NCBI RefSeq assembly: GCF_000143415.4
Contig: NW_003314282.1
Coordinates: 1,445,374 to 1,509,373 of the forward strand
DNA length: 64,000 bases
Reading direction: 5' to 3'
Source of the DNA: Selaginella moellendorffii
Lineage: Eukaryota; Streptophyta; Lycopodiopsida; Selaginellales; Selaginellaceae
Made by a program: the position numbers and the translations under genes. Below are positions 9,333-17,408 of this stretch, piece by piece. Positions within the stretch are counted from its first letter, which is position 1. Each line of letters opens with the position of its first letter. The notes beneath the pieces were generated by a model. It was not told where the DNA came from. It made no database searches and saw only the letters and a list, made by a program, of their open reading frames with translations.

Positions 9333-10514
9333 CTACAAGTCCCGGAGGTTACCAAGAAAACCCACGAAGAAATCGTCGATATCTTCCTTGTCCTCGTCGG
9401 CGATCTCCAGCGTCACTGTCCGAGGTGGTCCGCCGAGCTCTCTCTCGTAGACGGTCTCCATGAGGCGGAGGAGGTCGTCCCTGGCAGCGGACAGCCGGTT
9501 GGGGACTCTCAGCCTGGATCGGTCGAAGCCTTCGCGGAGAAAGATGGTGTTGTTCTCGGGAATGACTTTGGAGACGTAGAAGATCCAGGGGTAGAGGCCG
9601 ACGAGATGCAAGTACTTTGCCGGCAGCTGGAGCTCCTTTTGGATGAGATTCAAGCGACCAACGACGGCCTTCTTCATCGGCATCAAGCTCAGGAGTTCGT
9701 GCAGCACTGCCAGCGCTCGCTTCTCGGCCTCGAGGCTCTTCCACTCGATCCTCCCGGGGTCCTCGTATGGCGAGAAGAATGGGAGCTCCTGGAAGCGCTG
9801 GACGCGGGGGTGGTCGAGCTGCTGGCCCCGAGCATCGACTTGGAAGGCGTGGGGTGCTTGGACCGGTGCCAAGAGCTCGCGAGCGGTCACTGCCAGCCCG
9901 GGCTCCCAGCCGACGAGCTCGACGTATCCCAGGCTCTTGGGAGTGGTGGTGGTGGTGGCGGGGACGATCCGGAAGCTCTCCGGGTGCTGGGGGATCAAGC
10001 GGCGCTTGAAATCCTCCGGGAGGAAGAGATCGTGCTTGAGATGGCCGAGCTTCTCCATTCCAATGCGGTGGTCGCGCGCCATCATCAGGAGCTTCTTGAG
10101 CTTGGCGAGCGATTCCATGTCGTCGTGCTGCGCGATGGCGGCGTGCTCCTGGCGCAAGATCTCCTCGGCCGCGGGTGTGAGCTCCACCCAAAACTCGCCG
10201 TCGTCGTCCCTCCGGAATTTAAAGACGAGAGGGAAGCGCGCGGCCACCTCGCGGATGATCTCCTTCTTGCGCCGCTTGGCCTTGGAGCGCGAGAGATCTT
10301 CCAGGCTCATGATGCTCGCGTCGCGCGACTCGAGCACCGCCATTACCTTCCTCACGATGTTGGCCGCCGATTCGCACCTCACGGCCCTGTCCAAGTGCCT
10401 GTCGCGATGGTAGATTGCGTTGGCGCGCTCCTCCCAGGACAGGCGCCTGTTGTCGCGCCGCGAATCTCGCCGCCAGGAGCAGCACCGCGCGAGAATGCGG
10501 CGGCGCGGCAGCAT
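9333..10514 (-). CDS. PORR-domain organelle RNA-binding protein
   Basis: Intronless, 393 residues. PORR signatures: RDRHLDRAVRCESAANIVRK, LAKLKKLLMMARDHRIGMEK, LFLPEDFKRRLIPQHPESF, LPFFSPYEDPG, LHELLSLMPMKKAVVGRL and YPWIFYVSKV. The N terminus is strongly Arg-rich (MLPRRRILARCCSWRRDSRR) and suits organelle import. Compared with its neighbour it has a longer C-terminal tail with an acidic end (DEDKEDIDDFF). It shares a 147-bp divergent promoter with a PPR gene, pairing two classes of organelle RNA-binding factor. Sequence similarity to the two adjacent PORR genes is at family level, so the cluster is either old or fast-diverging. Confidence 0.88.
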   Translation of the reverse strand: MLPRRRILARCCSWRRDSRRDNRRLSWEERANAIYHRDRHLDRAVRCESAANIVRKVMAVLESRDASIMSLEDLSRSKAKRRKKEIIREVAARFPLVFKFRRDDDGEFWVELTPAAEEILRQEHAAIAQHDDMESLAKLKKLLMMARDHRIGMEKLGHLKHDLFLPEDFKRRLIPQHPESFRIVPATTTTTPKSLGYVELVGWEPGLAVTARELLAPVQAPHAFQVDARGQQLDHPRVQRFQELPFFSPYEDPGRIEWKSLEAEKRALAVLHELLSLMPMKKAVVGRLNLIQKELQLPAKYLHLVGLYPWIFYVSKVIPENNTIFLREGFDRSRLRVPNRLSAARDDLLRLMETVYERELGGPPRTVTLEIADEDKEDIDDFFVGFLGNLRDL

Positions 10515-10661
10515 CGATCGAGCGATCCCCTGCGCTAGGGTTTCTGGCGGGAATGCTAGAACCCTAACTAAAACCCTGAGGGTTTTAAAATAACGTTAGA
10601 ACCCTAAGGGTGAAAGGTTTTTGGGCTCAGTGTTGGAGCCCTAAATTTTGAATGGCGATGG
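10515..10661. promoter_or_regulatory. Telo-box bidirectional promoter, PORR / PPR
   Basis: 147 bp between divergent start codons. It contains AACCCTAA near 10560, AAAACCCTGAGGGTTTT near 10569, AACCCTAAGGGT near 10603, and a site II-like TGGGCT near 10623. Telo-boxes beside site II elements are known from plant genes for ribosomal and organelle-biogenesis proteins, so coordinated expression in growing tissue is a reasonable inference. Confidence 0.6.
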
Positions 10662-12869
10662 ATGAGAAAGAGGGCTTGTCTCGCGCGGCTATGGAATCTA
10701 TGGTGCTGCGCTGCTTACCGAGATCCAGGATTCACGGCGCTAGGCCCAGCGGAGGTATCTCTCGTGGTTTCGGCGCTGAAGGGCTGCGGCGGCTCCAAGG
10801 AGCTCGAATTGGGTAAGAGGATCCACAGCGATGCTGCTAGGGATGGCTGCTTGGCGGAGGATTCTATCTTCGTGGCAAACAGCGCCATTCACATGTATGG
10901 CAAATGCGGCGCCTTGCTGGACGCGATCGCCGCGTTTGAGAGAATGCCGGTCCACAGTGCCGCGTCTTGGAATTCTCTCATCGTTGGTTACACGGAGAAT
11001 GGTCGCCCCGGGCTCGCGCTGGAGCTCTTCTTTCGGATGGTAGAAGGCGATCGTCTCTCCGGGAGCTCAGAAGGACGGTGTGATGCTCGGACTTTGGTTG
11101 CGGCGGCCATGGCTTGCTCGAGCTTGGCCGTAAGAGAAGAAGAAGCACACCAACATGGCGGTGACAGGATCGTTAAAGATACGAGCCTGGCTTTAGCCGT
11201 GAAAATCGAGAGTTTTGCTCTTCTCGATCACAGAAATACTTTCGTGGCAAACTCTTTGGTGGATATGTTTGCCAAGTGTGGGAGCTTGGTGGACGCTTTT
11301 AGGATCTTCGAGGGGATGGAGCAGCAGTGTAGGGACGTGGTTTCTTGGACGGCTTTGATCATGGGATGTGTAGAGAATGGGAGAAGCGAGCTAGCTTTGG
11401 AGCTTTTCTCTCGGATGCTTGACAGTTCTTCTTGTGCTCGGCCGAATGCTCGAACTTATGTCGCGGTGATCAAGGCCTGTGCAAGCTTGGCAGCCGGAGA
11501 AGATGGCACAAAACTTTCTGGAAAGATAGTCAAAGTCGAGAGTCTGGCAAGAGGAAGAGCAATTCACTCACAGGCAGAGAAAGGTGGCTGGAGCTCCGAC
11601 TTGTACGTTTCCACTGCGCTGCTCGAGCTCTACGCGTTCTGCGGGAGCCTCCGAGATGCCGTGAAGGTTTTCGAGAAGATGGCCGTCCGGGACGTCGTAG
11701 CTTGGAACGCTTTGCTCTTCGGCTACGTTGAGAGTGGAGAGGCCGAGCTCGCTCTCTCGACTTTCTCTCGCATGACGAGCCTTGGCGAAGAACCCGACTC
11801 GCGGTCGTTTGTTGCTGCTCTCATGGCGTGCTCGTCCCTGGCAGCCAACGAAAGAGGCGTCCAAGACTGTTGGAAGCTCGTGAAGCTTGGATGCCTTGAG
11901 AGAGCCATGGCGCTACACTCTCAAGCCAGTAGCACCGGAGCCGAGAAGGATCTCTTCGTCGCCAACACGTTCGTCCACTTGTACGCAAAGTGTGGAAGCA
12001 TGGAGGACTGTCGGAGGGTTTTCCAGGGGATGGAGCAGCACAGCGTCGTCTCGTGGAACTCTCTCATCCTTGGCTACGTCGAGGCGGGCGAGAACTCGCT
12101 GGCTCTGGAAACTTACGTTGAGCTGAGGAGGCAAGGCCGGGTTTTTCCCAATCCCCGGACTTTCGTAGCTGCCTTGATGGCTTGCGGAGCTCTGGCTGCG
12201 TTGTGCTCCGGGAGAAGAATCCACGGCGAGCTCTCCAGGTACGGTTTTGACGAGTTTTACAGCGACGAGTTCGTGGCCAATGTTTTGGTGGATTTCTATG
12301 GCAGATGTGGCTGCTGCGTCGATGCGAAACACATATTTGATGCCTCGAGCAGCAGGAAAGCGAGTCTAGTCGCGTGGAGCTCGCTGATATTGGGATACAG
12401 CCTGCACGGAAACGCGGAGATGGTGTTAGAACTGTTCCAAGCGATGCAAGTCGAGAGAGTGTTACCAGATGGTATGGTTTTCTCGTCGGTTCTTGGAGCT
12501 TGCAGCCACGCAGGGCTGGTCGAGGAAGGGAAGAAGCTCTTCGGGGCGATGAAGTCCAGATATGGAGTGGAGCCTGACGTGGATCACTACGTTTGCCTGG
12601 TGGATCTTGTTGGAAGAGCTGGTTTTGTGGAAGGGGCCATGGCGGTGGTGAGAGCTATGCCGTGTGGTCCAACTCCGTTGGCTTGGATCACCATTCTAGG
12701 TGCCTGTATGAAGTGGAAGAACTTGGAGCTGGGATTGATCGCTTTCAAGTCTCTAGTCGAATCGAGTGATGGGGAAGATGACTTAGCAGCTGCGTGTGTG
12801 TTGATGCAAAACATCTTTGCTTGTATATGTTCTAATGCCGGTGACAGAATTTTACCACCTTGCACTTGA
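10662..12869 (+). CDS. Pentatricopeptide repeat protein, PLS class
   Basis: Intronless, 735 residues. About eleven PPR motifs of PLS spacing, for example FVANSAIHMYGKCGALLDA, VVSWTALIMGCVENG, YVSTALLELYAFCGSLRD and VVSWNSLILGYVEAGENS. It ends in an E1-like region (DHYVCLVDLVGRAGFVEGA ... PLAWITILGACMKW) but stops before a complete E2/DYW, so it would need a partner to edit. PLS PPR proteins bind single-stranded organellar RNA, usually upstream of C-to-U editing sites. Spacers between early motifs are lengthened by lysine/valine-rich inserts (for instance around residues 160-185). Two upstream ATGs at 10652 and 10658 are out of frame with this start; the first opens a small overlapping ORF. 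The N terminus is basic and cysteine-rich. Confidence 0.85.
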   Translation: MRKRACLARLWNLWCCAAYRDPGFTALGPAEVSLVVSALKGCGGSKELELGKRIHSDAARDGCLAEDSIFVANSAIHMYGKCGALLDAIAAFERMPVHSAASWNSLIVGYTENGRPGLALELFFRMVEGDRLSGSSEGRCDARTLVAAAMACSSLAVREEEAHQHGGDRIVKDTSLALAVKIESFALLDHRNTFVANSLVDMFAKCGSLVDAFRIFEGMEQQCRDVVSWTALIMGCVENGRSELALELFSRMLDSSSCARPNARTYVAVIKACASLAAGEDGTKLSGKIVKVESLARGRAIHSQAEKGGWSSDLYVSTALLELYAFCGSLRDAVKVFEKMAVRDVVAWNALLFGYVESGEAELALSTFSRMTSLGEEPDSRSFVAALMACSSLAANERGVQDCWKLVKLGCLERAMALHSQASSTGAEKDLFVANTFVHLYAKCGSMEDCRRVFQGMEQHSVVSWNSLILGYVEAGENSLALETYVELRRQGRVFPNPRTFVAALMACGALAALCSGRRIHGELSRYGFDEFYSDEFVANVLVDFYGRCGCCVDAKHIFDASSSRKASLVAWSSLILGYSLHGNAEMVLELFQAMQVERVLPDGMVFSSVLGACSHAGLVEEGKKLFGAMKSRYGVEPDVDHYVCLVDLVGRAGFVEGAMAVVRAMPCGPTPLAWITILGACMKWKNLELGLIAFKSLVESSDGEDDLAAACVLMQNIFACICSNAGDRILPPCT

Positions 12870-12908
12870 ATAATCGTGATTTCTTCACCCAAACCTGGAA
12901 AAATTGAG

Positions 12909-12944
12909 ATATATATACACACACACACACACATATATATATAT
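12909..12944. repeat. Compound (AT)n(AC)n(AT)n microsatellite
   Basis: A dinucleotide tract switches from AT to AC and back to AT in the 3' UTR just after the PPR stop codon. It is ordinary simple sequence, probably length-polymorphic. Confidence 0.9.
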
Positions 12945-13041
12945 CTGTGTGATTAGTGGAAAATAACTCCTTTTAATTAAGAGCGTATAATGGTTGTTTT
13001 TATAATATAAATAGAGGGGAGTCTCTTCCTTTTTCGCAGCG

Positions 13042-14626
13042 ATGGCACCTAGTTTAGCCTTAATAGGGGTTGGAAATTTTGCACAGAAGCAGTATTTCCC
13101 TCTCTTCTCCACCAAGCTTACAGATGTAGTCTCACTCAAGGCGCTGTGGAGTCGCTCACAGGTACTAGGCTGTTTTTCCCAGGATCCTTGCATGCTAAAT
13201 CTCTCATTTTTCTAGGAATCTGCGGAGCGATCAGTGTCCTTGATCAAGGATTGTGTTCCAGGAGTTCAAGCAAAGTGGGGTCAACAAGGCCTAGATGACA
13301 TTCTCAATGATGATACCATCCTTGGAGTAGCGATTGTTCTTCAGCCACAAGTGCAGGTATATGCAATTGCCTGTAATAATATCAGACAGAACTTCTAACC
13401 ATTTATTTTGATGTTAGGGAGAGTTTGTGATGCAGGCACTCAAGGCAGGGAAACATGTTATTCAAGGTACAAGCTTACCATGTTTATTGTGATCTGGCTA
13501 ACGCATGAAGCTACAGAAAAGCCTATAGCTCCAAGTACTCAACAAGCTCAGAGTTTGACAAGTTTCTATGAAAGTTTGGGCACCATGAGACCTGTGTGGG
13601 CAATAGCTGAAAACTACAGATTTGAGCGAGCACTTGTGGAGGTAATTAATATTGCTCAGAAAACTAAAATATATTCTAAGAATTTTTTGTTTTCACAGGC
13701 TCACAAGTTGGTCAAGGACATAGGACACATGGTGGCGGTGGAAGTAACGGTTGAAAGTCCAATGAACATCTCACGGCCATCATTTTCAAGCATTTGGCGA
13801 AGAGAGCTCAAGGTAAATGGTATAATTAATCTATTACGGTGGTTGGATAAAAATTATAGGGTGGATATGTTTTGGATGGAGCTGTTCACCAAATTGCAGG
13901 GCTTCGAGTGGTAATATTTGCATTTTGTTTTTTTAAAAAAAGAGAAACAAACCCGTTCTTACGTTCATATTTTTTTTGTTTCAGATCACTGGTTCCGAAG
14001 TAAAATCTGTTTCAGCAATCTGCCGCCATGTAGATGAAGCATTACCTCCTCCAGACAATGTGTCTGCTTTGTTGTAAGTTTTCTTATTCTTTTGAATTGT
14101 TTTGGCTACTAAATCGAAGACTTACGTTTGCAGTGAGCTGGAAAACGGGTGTGCCGGGACTTTGATGATTTCGTTTTCCTGTACAACTAAGAAGGTATGT
14201 TCTGTTTTGCTCAGAGAATTTTATGGATGATGAACCTTGGAAATTTAGATGAGCTGGAAAATTGTTGGAACAAAAGGTACAGTTGAAGTCGATCAAGATA
14301 CTCAAGATGGTCAGCCAGGCTTTATGGTGAGCGATATTCAAATCCAAATTCTCCATCGAATGCTAATTTAATTTAATACAGGTGTCGCATGCTACTTCAG
14401 TGGGTAAAAACTCATCTTTTTATCCTTGCTGTGGAGTTGAGGAAGAATTGAGATCATTCATTCACGACCTTTCACAGGTATTATTAGTACCATTGAAATT
14501 ATATATACTGAATAATTTATGCAGGGAGGAGAAGCTGATAAGCGCAGTAGTCCTGGAGAAGCTTTTATTGATGTTGCTGTCATTGAAGCCATCCTCAACT
14601 CAAATGGCAATGTCATTCATGTTTGA
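13042..14626 (+). CDS. Gfo/Idh/MocA-family oxidoreductase
   Basis: Eleven exons (13042-13161, 13216-13356, 13418-13466, 13517-13641, 13699-13812, 13860-13910, 13985-14073, 14134-14194, 14249-14326, 14382-14477, 14525-14626) join in frame to 341 residues. The N-terminal Rossmann fold starts with LALIGVGNFAQKQYFPLF (GxGxxA variant of the NAD(P) loop). The family hallmark EKPIAPS, holding the catalytic lysine of the EKP motif, is created across the exon 3/4 junction, which supports the model. GGYVLDGAVHQIAGLR is the substrate-side HxxxxxR-type helix. Enzymes of this class oxidise or reduce sugars or related polyols in the cytosol; plant homologues are poorly characterised, so no substrate is claimed. 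All introns are 46-75 nt, typical of this genome. Confidence 0.9.
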
Positions 14627-14789
14627 TGAGCTTATAAAATTATCATAATTCTTTTACATGAGTTCTCTATAGCTGTTCATATTTTCCAAATAGTGTGAGC
14701 TTCAGATTGGTGGAGATGTTGAAGATGAGTAAACAATGTTAGTATTTCCAAAGAAGAGTAACAAAAAAGATACATAGTGCCTCGTTGCA

Positions 14790-16646
14790 TTACTGGATGT
14801 TCACGAATTGCCGCTGCTTGAGGGTGTTGGATAGAAGAACGTAGGAAGAAGCACTCGCAGCAGTAGACTTGTTTTCCTCCACGCTCCCAAGGGCTTGTAA
14901 ACTAGTAGTGGTATCTCCGCGGCTTCCACAAGCTCGGAGAAAGGCCGTGCGCTCGCACTCGTCCGGCACGTAAGGCATACTGTCGATGAGCTCCTCCACA
15001 CTTTCCACATATCCCGCCCGTCCCAGCAGATCAAGCATACAGCAGTAGTGTTGCTTGGCCGGTTTCAAGCCATAGTCCCTGGCCATGGACTGGAAAAGCT
15101 GCCATCCAGTGTAAACTTCCCCGAGGTGGCAGCACGCAACCAGGATGCACACGAAAGATATCTCGTCCCCTGCGTCACCACTCAGCGCAATCGTGTAGAA
15201 CATCTCCATGGCACCACTGGAGCTTTCCCCGCTGCTCGCACAGGCCGCCAGGACCGCGTTCCACGACACCGTGTTCCGCTGCTCCGGAATCCCTTCAAAC
15301 ACCTCTCGAGCTTTCCCCGGATGCCCGTTCCGAGCATAAGCCGCCAGCATCGCGTTCCACGAGGAGAGATTCCTGTCCGTCATCGCGCTGAAAACTTGCT
15401 TGGCTTCTTCAAGCTGACCGTTCTTCTCGTAGGCCGAGACCATGGCTGTCCAGCTACAGACGTTTCTCACTCCCATGGCGTCGAAAACCTGCTTGGCTTC
15501 CCGGACGTGACCATTCTGCGCGTAGGCCGAGAGCATGGCTGTCCAGGAAACGACGTTCCGCTCCTTCATGAGATCGAAGACGTGTCTCGCGTTCTCGAGC
15601 TCGCCAGCTTCCGAGTAAGCACTCAGCATCGCCGTACAGGACACCAAGTTCCACTCGCGCATGCTGTCGAAGAGTTTCTTGGCCGACTGTATCTCCCCGT
15701 TCTCAGCGAATGCACACAGCATGGTGTTCCACGAGACCACGTCTCGCTGCGGCATTCTGTCAAACACCATCTTGGCCTCTTGGAGCTCGCTGCCGCGGGA
15801 GAGTGCCGAGAGCATCGCGTTCCACGAGACCAAATTGCGGACCCGCATAGCGTCGAAAACTCTTCGAGCTTCTTCTATATCCCCGCGCTGAGCATACCCG
15901 GACAGCATCACGTTCCACGATATCATGTTTCGTTCTTGCATCCGATCAAACACCTGCCTTGCACCCTCCAAGTCGTTCTCGTGAGCATAAGCCACCAGCA
16001 TTGCGTTCCAGGACACCAAGTCGAGCTCTGGCATCGTGGAAAACAAAGTCCGGGCCTCGTGAAAACGGCTGTTCTCTGCGTATGCAGTCAGCATAGTAGT
16101 GAAGGAAACCAAGTCTCGCTCTGGCATTCTGTCGAAGTATTTCTTCGCGTCTTCTACGTGGCCTTTCTCAGCATGAGCAGTAACCATTGTCGTCCATGAA
16201 ACCACATCCCTCTCTGGAGCAATCTGAAACAGCAGCTTCGCCTCGACCAAGTGTCCTTTCCTGGCATAGCCAGCGAGCATAGCGTTCCAGGTCACCAAGT
16301 TCCTCTCTTTCATGTCGTCAAACACTCGCTTTGCCTCGTCAGTTTGCCCGCTCCGGGCATAAGCGACCAGCATTGTAGTGCAAGCCACCGAGTTCCGCTG
16401 TGGCATTCCTTGGAACAGTGCTCTGGCCTCCTCCAGATGTCCATTGCGGGCATAAGCAGAGAGCATAGAGACCCATGAGATGATGTCCTTGTCGCAGATG
16501 CCATCGAACACCGAGCGTGCATGTAACAGATCCCCGCACTTCGCATAAGTCTGTAGAAGAATGTTGGAGAGCTGAATGTCTTTGCTGGGAGAATATATGG
16601 CACCTGTTGTGGAGCACCTTATCACTTTTAGTTGATCCACTGACAT
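14790..16646 (-). CDS. PPR protein built of 31-residue SS-type motifs
   Basis: Single exon, 618 residues from the ATG at 16646; the frame stays open upstream to 16706 without an ATG, so an upstream exon with a targeting peptide is possible. Residues about 24-458 are fourteen consecutive motifs, thirteen exactly 31 residues and the last 32, of the form VVSWNAMLSAYARNGHLEEA. This is the SS type, without intervening P or L motifs. An L-like motif and a degenerate E1-like tail follow (SYVLLSNTLKQRQ); no DYW domain. Expected role: sequence-specific binding of one organellar transcript. Position-5/last residue pairs (ND, TN, TD, NN) follow the PPR code, so a target can be proposed (see findings). 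Confidence 0.88.
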   Translation of the reverse strand: MSVDQLKVIRCSTTGAIYSPSKDIQLSNILLQTYAKCGDLLHARSVFDGICDKDIISWVSMLSAYARNGHLEEARALFQGMPQRNSVACTTMLVAYARSGQTDEAKRVFDDMKERNLVTWNAMLAGYARKGHLVEAKLLFQIAPERDVVSWTTMVTAHAEKGHVEDAKKYFDRMPERDLVSFTTMLTAYAENSRFHEARTLFSTMPELDLVSWNAMLVAYAHENDLEGARQVFDRMQERNMISWNVMLSGYAQRGDIEEARRVFDAMRVRNLVSWNAMLSALSRGSELQEAKMVFDRMPQRDVVSWNTMLCAFAENGEIQSAKKLFDSMREWNLVSCTAMLSAYSEAGELENARHVFDLMKERNVVSWTAMLSAYAQNGHVREAKQVFDAMGVRNVCSWTAMVSAYEKNGQLEEAKQVFSAMTDRNLSSWNAMLAAYARNGHPGKAREVFEGIPEQRNTVSWNAVLAACASSGESSSGAMEMFYTIALSGDAGDEISFVCILVACCHLGEVYTGWQLFQSMARDYGLKPAKQHYCCMLDLLGRAGYVESVEELIDSMPYVPDECERTAFLRACGSRGDTTTSLQALGSVEENKSTAASASSYVLLSNTLKQRQFVNIQ

Positions 16647-17408
16647 AATTGAGCTTCCCTCAGCATGATCAATGTGGTCGCCCCTGGCGCGTTTTGTGCA
16701 AAACACAAGTGAGCATTAGCTAAAGTGACAAAACTTGTTTACCTTTGGTAGTGCGCGACGACATAATGCTTACGTAAAGTAATATCAGAAGCACTACGGG
16801 CATTGCAGGCTGCTGCAACAACAACAACAGCTATTTCAAGTCATGAGGACCCACGAAGAGCAAACCGCGCTGTAAAGTTGTGGTATGGCTGCCGCTCACA
16901 CTGGGAGTGATACCGACAGAAAGCCATGGCTCACGTTTTGACATGTGAAACCTGCGGCTATTCAATTCTGGGGCATTCTCGGTGGACTTGCGTGTCGGGC
17001 ACTGACCACAGAGCTATAATTCTCAGCGTTAGAAAAAAGAAGTGCATCGAGAATAACAGACCTCTTACAGAAAAGTCCAAACACTCCGCTCTGCTCACAC
17101 TGGGAAAGACGTGCCCGTGATCGTTTAAACCATGTCTTGTGAAGAGCACTAGCCACTAAAATACGTTTCGGCAACTGTAAGCTGGCAGGGACAGAATCCT
17201 TTACGAGTAAAATAAGAGCCTGAAAACCACACACAAACACAAACGCGATAAGGCGGCGATTCAATGATGCGGAAAGCGTTAGAACAGTCAAAAAGTGTAG
17301 ACCAAAGATCCATGAGCATCGAGCACATACCTCCCTCTTTCTCGGTGTTGTTGGTGTATTTAACTGCTTGATACAGGTGCCGAAGTACTGAAAGCTTGAG
17401 TGAAGAGT
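16647..17408. other. Divergent intergenic region, PPR / FAD oxidase
   Basis: 762 bp between divergent genes. I see no conserved coding potential on either strand. It must hold both promoters and possibly a 5' exon of the PPR gene. There is a short CAACAACAACAAC run near 16819. Confidence 0.5.

Noticed and set aside
9606-10538. 310-codon plus-strand frame opposite a PORR gene
   Set aside because: Antisense shadow of the PORR coding sequence; composition follows its codons.
15048-16199. 383-codon plus-strand frame opposite the 31-residue-motif PPR gene
   Set aside because: Repetitive antisense shadow created by the regular PPR repeats.
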